Position numbers and translations under genes: made by a program
Part shown: piece by piece, positions 1 to 5,156 of the stretch
How the letters are laid out: every line of letters begins with the position of its first letter
Position numbering within the stretch: the stretch's first letter is position 1
From: Achromobacter xylosoxidans
GTDB taxonomy: Bacteria > Pseudomonadota > Gammaproteobacteria > Burkholderiales > Burkholderiaceae_B
Length of the DNA stretch: 64,000 nt
Direction: 5' to 3'
Assembly: GCF_014490035.1 (NCBI RefSeq)
Contig: NZ_CP061008.1
Location: 2,108,001 to 2,172,000 of the forward strand
The notes under the pieces: model-generated
The model's input: the letters and a program-made list of their open reading frames with translations, nothing else
The model's database searches: none
What the model was told of the DNA's origin: nothing

Positions 1-13
1 CGTAGGAGGCGGA

Positions 14-334
14 TCATTGCTGCTCTCCCTTGGCCTTGGCGATGGCGGTGAGGGCAGCTTTGACAGCCGGCGCTTCCTTGTCGCCTACGTGGTCCGGAAA
101 TTCGTCATGCCAATCGGCCAGCATGGGAAGAATCGATTCCAGCGCCTCAAGCAGCTCCGGCGCGGCGGCGATCAGGCGGGCGTTGGCTTCCAACTCCGAA
201 TCCGGAGTTTTCTCCATAGGACCTGTATTCCCGCCTTGAACCCATGCCGAAAAGCGGTTGTAGCCTTGGTCATTCAGTGCATAGACGCAATTGCCGTCAA
301 TCTGCCATTTAGTAGGCGTGTGTTCCGTCGTCAT
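14..334 (-). CDS. Small phage protein of unknown function
   Basis: The predicted product has 106 residues and no membrane segment. It carries the phrase NARLIAAAPELLEALE followed by an acidic helix, a pattern common in small conserved early proteins of temperate phages of proteobacteria; no biochemical function is known to me. It is the last gene visible of the leftward early operon and follows the 338-610 gene by three bases, so it is probably translated from the same message. Leftward transcription very likely continues out of the window. Confidence 0.7.
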   Translation of the reverse strand: MTTEHTPTKWQIDGNCVYALNDQGYNRFSAWVQGGNTGPMEKTPDSELEANARLIAAAPELLEALESILPMLADWHDEFPDHVGDKEAPAVKAALTAIAKAKGEQQ

Positions 335-337
335 GCC

Positions 338-610
338 TCACCCCACCAATTCAGTTTTGATCGCGTGCTTGATATCCCTCTGGATTCCTAAGCACCATTG
401 AGAATTGCTGTTCATCACCGCGTACAGGATCGAGACGTAATCAGCGGCTCCCAGATTGGCAAAGAAGTCCGCCGCCTCCAGCCGCTTGGCCCAGAACAGC
501 GCGTCATGCCCATCCGCGTCCCAGCTAGCAGGGTTACCCAGCGTCTCGCATACGTCCTGCACGGTGGCTGTGAGGATCTGGTACTGCTCATCGCCGTGGA
601 AACGGTCCAT
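338..610 (-). CDS. Small phage protein of unknown function
   Basis: The product has 90 residues and begins MDRFHGDEQYQ. A longer reading from 667 is open, but the ATG at 610 has a GGAG about six bases upstream and begins just after the stop of the 613-705 gene, so I chose it. The protein looks soluble and globular, with an alternating acidic/hydrophobic pattern and no recognised domain. It lies in the leftward early operon between a tiny membrane protein and the 14-334 gene. Confidence 0.6.
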   Translation of the reverse strand: MDRFHGDEQYQILTATVQDVCETLGNPASWDADGHDALFWAKRLEAADFFANLGAADYVSILYAVMNSNSQWCLGIQRDIKHAIKTELVG

Positions 611-612
611 GT

Positions 613-705
613 CTAGCTCCAACCCACTACGTAGCCGAGTGGGATCAAAAGAATCGCGTAGAACCACCAGAGGCTAAGGGTGTTGCTTATCAGCAGCTTC
701 CACAT
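613..705 (-). CDS. 30-residue single-span membrane protein
   Basis: The product is 30 residues, almost entirely one hydrophobic helix (LWWFYAILLIPLGYVVGW). The ATG at 705 is preceded by GGAGAG at good spacing. The gene overlaps the end of the 674-976 gene and stops two bases before the start of the 338-610 gene, so it is tightly packed in the operon. Short membrane proteins of this kind in early phage operons often alter the host envelope or exclude other phages, but nothing here identifies the role. Confidence 0.5.
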   Translation of the reverse strand: MWKLLISNTLSLWWFYAILLIPLGYVVGWS

Positions 706-976
706 GGTTACTCTCCGGGATGAGGGCGCTATTGACCGCCTGGATCGCACTACGAGCGCCAGCTTTGAAGTACTCCTTCTGCACCGGGCCGCCGTTAACT
801 CCATCCATACTCATGAAGGCCATGGCAACATTGATCTTGGCTACCTGCGCCGCCAGAGCCTCGCGTACAGCCTGCTCGGCGTAGGCCTCCATCGCGTCTA
901 GCGAGTAGGCGAACTTGACCTGACCTAGTATCCCAACGTCGAATTCCGGCAGCGGAGGCAGATTGATCTTGCTCAT
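674..976 (-). CDS. Small phage protein of unknown function
   Basis: The product has 100 residues and begins MSKINLPPLPEFD. A longer upstream reading to 1033 overlaps the neighbouring lipoprotein gene and is unlikely. The N-terminal phrase LPPLPEFD followed by a helical region (DAMEAYAEQAVREALA) is typical of small phage proteins seen beside other early genes; the function is unknown. It lies nine bases after the 985-1182 gene in the leftward operon. Confidence 0.6.
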   Translation of the reverse strand: MSKINLPPLPEFDVGILGQVKFAYSLDAMEAYAEQAVREALAAQVAKINVAMAFMSMDGVNGGPVQKEYFKAGARSAIQAVNSALIPESNHVEAADKQHP

Positions 977-984
977 GGGCGTTC

Positions 985-1182
985 CTAATGAGTCTTCACG
1001 CAAGAAATTGCGCGGTAGCTGATGTAGTAGCAAGTCACGCCGGCTTCAACATCGAGGAACTTGCGTGGCGTCCCGGTATATCCGGACACTTCAGCGTTGA
1101 TGTGCTTTTCGATGGTCGGAGCGCTCGCATCAGCGTTGCATCCAGCCAAGATGACCGTGAAGAGAATGATTGCGCGCTTCAT
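985..1182 (-). CDS. Small predicted lipoprotein
   Basis: The product has 65 residues. It has a charged start (MKRA), a short hydrophobic segment and the lipobox-like ILAGC, so Cys15 is the likely lipidated residue after signal peptidase II cleavage. The rest is a short periplasmic tail with two further Cys residues near the C-terminus (VTCYYISYRAISC). The ATG overlaps the stop of the 1179-1364 gene by four bases, suggesting translational coupling. A lysogen-expressed lipoprotein could act at the envelope, for example in exclusion; that role is inference. Confidence 0.6.
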   Translation of the reverse strand: MKRAIILFTVILAGCNADASAPTIEKHINAEVSGYTGTPRKFLDVEAGVTCYYISYRAISCVKTH

Positions 1183-1364
1183 GCTGCTGCCTTCACGTCT
1201 TCCACATACATCGCGCGGTAGTGCTGGAACTCAGGCGAGAAAGCCTCTTCCAGTCGCTGGCGCTTCTCCGCATCCAGAGCAAGCCAGCATGCGGCGAGCT
1301 TCTGAACGCCATTGCCGCCGTACTTCTGCATCGCGGCGACTGCTTGGGTAGTCGTGATTTCCAT
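1179..1364 (-). CDS. Small phage protein of unknown function
   Basis: The product has 61 residues, begins MEITTTQAVAAMQKYGG and is helical and soluble, with no recognised domain. The start at 1364 has AAGGAG five bases upstream, a strong ribosome binding site. It is the first gene after the 540-base structured gap at 1365-1902 and so the first cistron behind that leader on the minus strand. Confidence 0.65.
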   Translation of the reverse strand: MEITTTQAVAAMQKYGGNGVQKLAACWLALDAEKRQRLEEAFSPEFQHYRAMYVEDVKAAA

Positions 1365-1392
1365 GGTTGCTCCTTGCGGATTGAAGTTGGAT

Positions 1393-1487
1393 TGCTCAAG
1401 TCAGCGCACCCCAATGCCGGAGGGACGCACTTTTCGCGGAGTGGGTTGTGGCATGGCGGATGCCGTAGGGATGCGCTGACTTGAGCA
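1393..1487. repeat. Long-armed inverted repeat IR1
   Basis: The arm TGCTCAAGTCAGCGCA (1393-1408) is perfectly complementary to TGCGCTGACTTGAGCA (1472-1487). The 63-base interval contains a small hairpin (GGCAT/ATGCC near 1450-1464). The arm shares TCAAGT and a following CACCCC with the arm of the repeat at 1756-1848, so the two may be related. Confidence 0.85.
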
Positions 1488-1576
1488 GCCGTAGGGTGCT
1501 GGTTACGTCTCCAGCGCGGACTTCCACCGCCGTATTGATTGGCTAGGCATGACGTTTGCCCGATTGCGCCTGACGG

Positions 1577-1588
1577 CCGTTCGAACGG
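1577..1588. repeat. Perfect 12-bp palindrome
   Basis: CCGTTCGAACGG is perfectly self-complementary. It lies in the gene-free gap and could be a dimeric protein site; no regulator is identified. Confidence 0.5.
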
Positions 1589-1621
1589 TTCTCCTAACCT
1601 CCTACTCGCTGCACACTAGTG

Positions 1622-1664
1622 GCCGCGTTTTCCCCGGTTCAGACCTAGGAAGACCGGACGCGGC
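1622..1664. repeat. Two-part hairpin
   Basis: GCCGCGT (1622-1628) pairs with ACGCGGC (1658-1664), and inside it CCGGT (1634-1638) pairs with ACCGG (1653-1657). The five unpaired bases on one side would form a bulge. No T-run follows on either strand, so it is not a classical terminator. Confidence 0.6.
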
Positions 1665-1721
1665 ATAGCGCATCTGCTTTCGACAACCGGACTTTACCCA
1701 GCCGGAGGGTGATGACGCCGA

Positions 1722-1848
1722 GCCAAGAACCTTCGGAGGTCACTTAGCATTCATCATCAAGTAGGCACCCCCTGAATGCTGCCGGTGCAGCGGGTCCGGC
1801 CCCGGGTTCTTGGCCGCTCAATCGCAACCCCAGGGGTGCCTACTTGAT
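1722..1848. repeat. Interlocked inverted repeats IR2
   Basis: Arms at 1756-1774 and 1831-1848 match over 18 bases with one extra C. A second pair, GCCAAGAACC (1722-1731) with GGTTCTTGGC (1805-1814), crosses the first, giving a pseudoknot-like order a-b-a'-b'. The left arm of the main repeat also sits in the loop of a local hairpin, AGCATTCA (1746-1753) with TGAATGCT (1773-1780). The alternatives are partly mutually exclusive, as in switching RNAs. Confidence 0.7.
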
Positions 1849-1902
1849 AGCGCTGCGTTTCGTGCAGCGGACGGCCGAACTGTTTCACGGCGCCAGGGAG
1901 AT

Positions 1903-2193
1903 TCAAACAAACATTGCTAGAGACGAGATGTCGTTATCTAGGCGGACTCCGCATCTGACGAGAGCTAGGATGTCTTCCTCGGAAGCGACGGCAGCGAGCT
2001 TATCTAGGTCGATATCTAGCCAGATTTCGTCATGCTCGGCAGAGCACACCATGTCCCGCTTTCCCCCAGGTACAAGGCGATCAAGCATGATGAACGCGCA
2101 CACGTCAGGTCGCGAGTGAGCCGGGTTCTCGATCCGCTCAAAGCGGATGTACTCGTCGTCGAACTTTTCAAACACGGCTTCCAGATCGAGCAT
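1903..2193 (-). CDS. Small phage protein of unknown function
   Basis: The product has 96 residues and is strongly acidic (many Asp/Glu, for example DEIWLDIDLDKLAAVASEEDILALV), with no membrane segment or known motif. The start at 2193 has AAGGAG at good spacing. Small acidic early phage proteins often bind host proteins or mimic DNA, but no specific target can be named. It is flanked on both sides by gaps of about 500 bases, unlike the tight packing of the rest of the operon. Confidence 0.6.
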   Translation of the reverse strand: MLDLEAVFEKFDDEYIRFERIENPAHSRPDVCAFIMLDRLVPGGKRDMVCSAEHDEIWLDIDLDKLAAVASEEDILALVRCGVRLDNDISSLAMFV

Positions 2194-2685
2194 CTCGTTC
2201 TCCTTGTTAATCGGTATGCGAATCCTGAAAGAAGCGGGCTGCGGCTTGATACGCAGCTGCGATCATGTACGGGCCTACCAGTACCTAGGATTGCCGCAAG
2301 CACTCCCTAGATCGACACATATGCGGCTTGAGTTGTCTCCCGTCCTTCCGGGATGCCGCTTCTTTCAGGATTCATTCTTTGCAACTATGGGGCTATAACC
2401 ATGTCCCCCATGGGCCTGTGCGCGGCTGTTTACAGGCTCGCGGCCGGGTACGTATCCGGCACTGCTGGGTCAGTCGTTCTCGAATCGCACACGGGTTTCC
2501 CAAATTCCCATGCCGTAGCGTTCACGCAGCCACGCGGCCCGATTGCTCCTTGGCGTCCGGTAATGCGGCCCAGGTCTTTATCTCTCGTCGGGCGGCGAGT
2601 CGCGGGAGACAAGGGACTGCTGCCTTGTCGGGATCCGCATTTCCTTGTTCACGTGTCTGCGTCCTGTCACGGCGCAGGAAGAAAA
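2194..2685. other. Gene-free region with inverted repeats
   Basis: No well-supported gene is seen. The stretch contains the perfect 17-bp inverted repeat at 2221-2372 and smaller hairpins: GCTGCG/CGCAGC (2237-2256), TCCCG/CGGGA (2338-2353), GCCGG/CCGGC (about 2443-2460) and GACAAGG/CCTTGTC (2608-2629). TGCGGCTTGA occurs twice as a direct repeat near 2239 and 2322. On the minus strand a short open frame ending near 2480 (phrase WLRERYGMGIWETRVRFEND) has coding-like codons but no start codon or ribosome site. I treat the region as regulatory or a decayed gene. Confidence 0.5.
2221..2372. repeat. Perfect 17-bp inverted repeat IR3
   Basis: AATCCTGAAAGAAGCGG (2221-2237) is exactly complementary to CCGCTTCTTTCAGGATT (2356-2372), with 118 bases between. 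Arms of this length do not arise readily by chance. It resembles in design the repeats at 1393-1487, 1756-1848 and 9310-9404, although the arm sequence is different. Confidence 0.85.
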
Positions 2686-2907
2686 TTAGCCGCCGTATTC
2701 CCGGATCAATTGATCGCGCAGGTCGGAAATGTGGGCATCTAGGTCATTCGCTTGCTTGTTGACGAGCGCCATTGACACCAAGTGGCCGGTCCTTTCGTCA
2801 GCACTGATCGAGCTGATTGCAGCGCGACGCGACGCATTCACTTTGTCGCGTAACACCGTGCACTCAAGACCCCGGCGGCGAATTGTGTTGACCAATACGT
2901 TTCTCAT
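2686..2907 (-). CDS. Small phage protein, first gene of the leftward early operon
   Basis: The product has 73 residues and starts MRNVLVNTIRRRG. A longer reading from 3048 crosses the leader region; the ATG at 2907 has GGAG six bases upstream and is preferred. The C-terminal half (NKQANDLDAHISDLRDQLIREYG) is a probable amphipathic or coiled-coil helix. It is the first coding region downstream of the leftward promoter at 3223-3252, in the position where lambda-like phages carry N or other early regulators. No N-like arginine-rich motif is clear, although the N-terminus is basic. Confidence 0.55.
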   Translation of the reverse strand: MRNVLVNTIRRRGLECTVLRDKVNASRRAAISSISADERTGHLVSMALVNKQANDLDAHISDLRDQLIREYGG

Positions 2908-3220
2908 AATTTCTCCAGGTTCATGAAAATGCCTGAACCCGGATGGGCTGGCATTCAGATGAATCTGGTCTGCATCGCCCCTGACGGTTCCAGTTCGCGA
3001 TACAGACACGCGGCTCTGTCGGCTCAGTGGCTCTCCGCTATCTGCCACTTCTCAGCGTCCACCCAATTGCAGCTTGGGCTAGGCATTCCTCTTTCGACTT
3101 AACCCTCGGATCTGGCTAACCAGGTGCGTCGGGCCACGCATGGGCTTGCGGTGCTGCTGGTACTGCAGCGTCGCGGTGCTGGCCTTTGGCCTAAGCGGTG
3201 CGAGTTGTGCTGCGTTAGGA
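2908..3220. other. Leader between leftward promoter and first leftward gene
   Basis: About 310 bases with no gene. A hairpin GGTTCA/TGAACC lies near 2918-2940, just upstream of the 2907 start, and a short GGCC-TTT-GGCC element lies near 3182-3192. An untranslated leader of this length after an early phage promoter is where antitermination sites usually lie; I cannot identify a specific nut-like motif. Confidence 0.4.
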
Positions 3221-3243
3221 GAATACTAGCGCTGCTAGTATTC
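3221..3243. promoter_or_regulatory. CI/Cro operator OL1
   Basis: GAATACTAGC (3221-3230), a 3-base spacer GCT, and GCTAGTATTC (3234-3243) form a perfect inverted repeat. The same half-site GCTAGTAT occurs twice between cI and cro, which identifies it as the repressor operator. It covers the -10 element of the leftward promoter. Confidence 0.85.
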
Positions 3244-3252
3244 GAATGTCAA
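3223..3252 (-). promoter_or_regulatory. Leftward early promoter (pL-like)
   Basis: On the minus strand TTGACA (complement of 3247-3252) and TAGTAT (complement of 3223-3228) are separated by 18 bases, a near-consensus sigma-70 promoter. Both hexamers lie under the operators at 3221-3267, so repressor binding would shut it off. It would drive the operon from 2907 leftwards. Confidence 0.75.
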
Positions 3253-3267
3253 TAGCACCGCTAGTGC
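3249..3267. promoter_or_regulatory. CI/Cro operator OL2 (degenerate)
   Basis: The core TAGC-ACC-GCTA (3253-3263) followed by GTGC matches the operator pattern with changes in the outer bases. It overlaps the -35 element of the leftward promoter. Confidence 0.55.
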
Positions 3268-3282
3268 AAAGTTGTAACGACG

Positions 3283-3306
3283 AAAAAAAGCCCGCATGAG
3301 CGGGCT
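3283..3306 (-). terminator. Intrinsic terminator of the cI transcript
   Basis: Read on the minus strand, AGCCCGC-TCAT-GCGGGCT is followed by seven T. It lies just after the stop of the 3327-3626 gene and before the leftward promoter region, so it ends the repressor operon and insulates the early operon. Confidence 0.85.
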
Positions 3307-3326
3307 ATGGCTGGGGTGAGGTGGGA

Positions 3327-3626
3327 TTACGTGAAGCGACTCATGGCAATTCGGATTGCCAAGCGGGTCTGCTCGCCCTGTAGTCGAGCCTCGAGAATGG
3401 CTAGGTCTATCGAGCGCGCCAGGATGCCCAGAGATGCTGCAGATACGGCGGCCACCACGATGACGGGATGTGTGGCTTGAAAGTACCAGGCAACCGCGGC
3501 AGCAATACACCCATAAATAAAGGGCGGCGTAGGCGATTGTTTCGAGCGAATCTGCTTTTGTATGGAAGCAATATTTCCACGATGGGCATCAACTTCCGCG
3601 TCATCAAGTTCGGCGATAAGCAACAT
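3327..3626 (-). CDS. Membrane protein co-transcribed with the CI repressor
   Basis: The product has 99 residues: an N-terminal soluble helix, then two probable membrane segments around residues 36-52 and 55-72, then a basic C-terminal helix. The start at 3626 has AGGAG four bases upstream and lies six bases after the repressor stop. A terminator follows at 3283-3306, so the gene should be expressed in the lysogen together with cI. Genes in this position commonly encode superinfection exclusion or other lysogen-protection functions; that is inference from context, as no known family was recognised. Confidence 0.65.
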   Translation of the reverse strand: MLLIAELDDAEVDAHRGNIASIQKQIRSKQSPTPPFIYGCIAAAVAWYFQATHPVIVVAAVSAASLGILARSIDLAILEARLQGEQTRLAIRIAMSRFT

Positions 3627-3632
3627 AGTCTC

Positions 3633-4337
3633 CTAAAGCTTAAATCCAACCCAGAATGCGCGGCCAATGATCTCGATTTCGGGATCGGCTTCGTTCAAGT
3701 GGAGATCTGGGTAGCCGCCAGCAGGGTTCTCAGACCTCGCGATGAAGCCACCGTTTCCCCTGTAAAGGCGTTTAACTAGCAATTCCTCGTGCTTCCGAAT
3801 CGCATACACCTTTCCATTGACGATGGTCGTGTTGTCACGATTAACCAAGATCGTGGAACCATCAGGAATTAGGGGTTCCATGCTGTCGCCCTTGACAGAT
3901 ACAGATACCGTGTGATCGGGAGTAGCTCCAACAGATCGAAGAAAGTCAGCGCGGAATGACAACCTCGAAAGCTCATCTTCCGAAGTCACAAGTTGCCCGT
4001 GTCCCGCCGAAAGACGGACATCAAGCCTGCGAACAGCGATGAATTCGGTGTTGTCACCGGATGTTGATAGGTGGGTAGAGGCCTCGGCCACGCGCTTGGC
4101 CAAGGTTGGGCTGATTTCATCGATGGAGCATCCAAGCCCATTGGCAAACTTCTTCACCGTATCAATGTTCAGGGGACGGCGGCCGTTCATCAACTGCCAG
4201 ACATAGCCCTGGTTGCCGATTTCGTACCGCACCCCAAATTCTGTCTGGTTCAGACGAGCGCGCTCCTTGAACAGCTCTTTGAGGCGCTGGGCGTCCTCAA
4301 GCTGCCATTGCTCGATTTGTGGTGATGCTTTTGCCAT
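3633..4337 (-). CDS. CI-like phage repressor (HTH plus S24 autoprotease)
   Basis: The 234-residue product has an N-terminal helix-turn-helix domain (about residues 10-75; RLNQTEFGVRYEIG...YVWQLMNGRRPLN) and a C-terminal LexA/S24 domain. Visible in the latter are a cleavage-type Ala-Gly (RLSAGHGQ), the nucleophile motif KGDSMEP and a candidate general-base Lys (ELLVKRLYRG). It should maintain lysogeny by binding the operators at 3221-3267 and 4345-4413 and be inactivated by RecA-stimulated self-cleavage. The start at 4337 lies seven bases from a -10 element with no Shine-Dalgarno, so the message appears leaderless. A longer reading to 4379 would start upstream of the promoter and is rejected. 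Confidence 0.93.
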   Translation of the reverse strand: MAKASPQIEQWQLEDAQRLKELFKERARLNQTEFGVRYEIGNQGYVWQLMNGRRPLNIDTVKKFANGLGCSIDEISPTLAKRVAEASTHLSTSGDNTEFIAVRRLDVRLSAGHGQLVTSEDELSRLSFRADFLRSVGATPDHTVSVSVKGDSMEPLIPDGSTILVNRDNTTIVNGKVYAIRKHEELLVKRLYRGNGGFIARSENPAGGYPDLHLNEADPEIEIIGRAFWVGFKL

Positions 4338-4344
4338 GTGCGGC

Positions 4345-4363
4345 AATGTAGCAACGCTAGTAT
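4345..4363. promoter_or_regulatory. CI/Cro operator near cI (OR-like, degenerate)
   Basis: The half-site GCTAGTAT (4356-4363) is intact; the other half, 4345-4352, keeps only TAGC at the inner end, separated by AAC. It overlaps the spacer and -10 of the cI promoter. Confidence 0.6.
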
Positions 4364-4372
4364 CAGCTGCAA
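4345..4372 (-). promoter_or_regulatory. Repressor maintenance promoter (pRM-like)
   Basis: On the minus strand TTGCAG (complement of 4367-4372) and TACATT (complement of 4345-4350) are 16 bases apart. The expected start of transcription falls at or beside the ATG of cI (4337). An operator lies in the spacer, so repressor could control its own synthesis. Confidence 0.6.
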
Positions 4373-4384
4373 CTCGCATTGCTA

Positions 4385-4413
4385 TTGACTCCGTGAACTA
4401 GCGTTGCTAGTAT
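4385..4413 (+). promoter_or_regulatory. Rightward early promoter (pR-like)
   Basis: TTGACT (4385-4390), a 17-base spacer and TAGTAT (4408-4413) form a strong sigma-70 promoter. Transcription should start about seven bases after the -10, that is at about 4420, which is the A of the cro ATG. Confidence 0.75.
4395..4413. promoter_or_regulatory. CI/Cro operator near cro (OR-like)
   Basis: ACTAGC, spacer GTT and GCTAGTAT (4397-4413) form a near-perfect operator. It covers the spacer and -10 of the rightward promoter. Confidence 0.75.
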
Positions 4414-4419
4414 CGGGCT

Positions 4420-4641
4420 ATGAACATCGCCCAATACCTCCAGAAGACCGGCACGACCCAAGCGGCATTTGCGTCCGCCGTGGGCGTTACTCAATCCATG
4501 GCCTGGCAGTGGATCAGCGGCCGGCGACCGATCCCCATCGAGCGCTGCGTAGACATCGAACGCGTCACGAACGGGGAAATCTCCCGTGCTGACCTGCGTC
4601 CTGATGACTGGGCGCGCATCTGGCCGGAGTTGTCGCGATGA
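4420..4641 (+). CDS. Cro-like repressor (YdaS/Cro family)
   Basis: The 73-residue product is a single HTH domain: YLQKTGTTQAAFASAVGVTQSMAWQWISGRRPIPIERC, with the recognition helix near residues 28-38. It is divergent from cI and faces the shared operators, so it is the lytic-side repressor of the genetic switch. The ATG coincides with the predicted transcription start and there is no Shine-Dalgarno, implying a leaderless message. It is the first gene of the rightward operon. Confidence 0.88.
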   Translation: MNIAQYLQKTGTTQAAFASAVGVTQSMAWQWISGRRPIPIERCVDIERVTNGEISRADLRPDDWARIWPELSR

Positions 4642-4844
4642 ACTCAATGCATGACCCCGCGGCTATCCAAATCCCGGCTCATACGCGCCTCGTCTTGCTC
4701 GCAGCAGAGCCTACGAAAGATATCCATCACAGCGCTCTCGCTGGGATCTTCAAAGGCGCGCAGGGCGATGTCTTGGGCTTGGGACAGCAGGGTTTCAGTT
4801 TCAGTCACGTTCTTTTTCTCTCATTGATAGGTAGTACACGATGA
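4638..4844 (+). CDS. Alternative plus-strand frame between cro and cII (doubtful)
   Basis: This 68-residue frame overlaps the cro stop and the cII start with ATGA at both ends, which is what translational coupling would look like. The protein itself is unconvincing (no domain, odd composition) and runs opposite a better-looking minus-strand gene (4644-4808). It may be a shadow, or only a coupling frame that carries ribosomes from cro to cII. Confidence 0.25.
   Translation: MNSMHDPAAIQIPAHTRLVLLAAEPTKDIHHSALAGIFKGAQGDVLGLGQQGFSFSHVLFLSLIGSTR
4644..4808 (-). CDS. Small antisense gene between cro and cII
   Basis: This minus-strand frame is not in the usual direction of the operon. It starts with GTG at 4808 and encodes 54 residues beginning MTETETLLSQAQDIALRAFE and continuing DPSESAVMDIFRRLCCEQDE. 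The residue pattern (acidic, amphipathic helices) and codon choice look coding, more so than the opposite strand. The ribosome site is weak (GAGAG about ten bases away). If transcribed it would be antisense to the early rightward message just before cII. I prefer it to the overlapping plus-strand frame at 4638-4844, with moderate confidence. Confidence 0.5.
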   Translation of the reverse strand: MTETETLLSQAQDIALRAFEDPSESAVMDIFRRLCCEQDEARMSRDLDSRGVMH

Positions 4845-5155
4845 GTACGCAACCAGTATCAGCCGAACAGGTGGAAAGCACCCGCAAGACCGGCGCAAGA
4901 ATTCAGGGCGAAGTATTGCGCCGTCTTGCAGAGTTCACCCAGGCCCGTGCAGCGGCTTGCATGGACGTGGACGCGAGCACGCTCAGCCGTTCGAAAGATG
5001 GCCTTGATCATTTTTGCCAGCTCCTTGCCGCCCTGGGGTTTCAACTGTCGCCTTCTAACGCGATGGTCATCAGCCGCCAGGAACTGTTCGCCATGAAGAC
5101 GATGCTGGCGAAGTACCTGCAGGCTGAAGTTGAGAACCAGCACCGGAGCCAGTGA
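4841..5155 (+). CDS. CII-like transcriptional activator
   Basis: The 104-residue product resembles lambda CII in size and layout: an HTH around residues 28-55 (LRRLAEFTQARAAACMDVDASTLSR) and a C-terminal multimerisation helix. CII proteins activate repressor synthesis during establishment of lysogeny. The position directly after the cro region and before the replication genes matches lambda. Overlap of the start with the preceding plus-strand stop is noted above. Confidence 0.75.
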   Translation: MSTQPVSAEQVESTRKTGARIQGEVLRRLAEFTQARAAACMDVDASTLSRSKDGLDHFCQLLAALGFQLSPSNAMVISRQELFAMKTMLAKYLQAEVENQHRSQ

Positions 5156-5156
5156 T

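Larger units (their letters stand above)
1365..1902. other. Gene-free, inverted-repeat-dense region
   Basis: No convincing coding frame is seen on either strand. The stretch holds a 16-bp inverted repeat (1393-1408 / 1472-1487), a second with an 18-base arm (1756-1774 / 1831-1848), a local 8-bp hairpin around one of its arms (1746-1753 / 1773-1780), a 10-bp pair (1722-1731 / 1805-1814), a two-part hairpin (1622-1664), a 7-bp hairpin with one G-U pair (1496-1502 / 1511-1517) and a 12-bp palindrome (1577-1588). Such density suggests a structured RNA or a protein-DNA site. It sits inside the leftward operon, upstream of the small genes at 14-1364. Confidence 0.6.

Noticed and set aside
17..391. 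124-residue plus-strand frame over the first leftward gene
   Set aside because: It is antisense to a better gene with a natural start, and its composition is unlike a protein.
1365..1902. Retron or CRISPR interpretation of the repeat-rich gap
   Set aside because: No reverse transcriptase or cas gene lies nearby, and the repeats are inverted pairs, not evenly spaced direct repeats.
2328..2762. 144-residue plus-strand open frame in the second leftward gap
   Set aside because: The composition is Arg/Ser/Cys-rich and repeat-like, with no domain or ribosome site; it overlaps hairpin-rich sequence and is judged a shadow.
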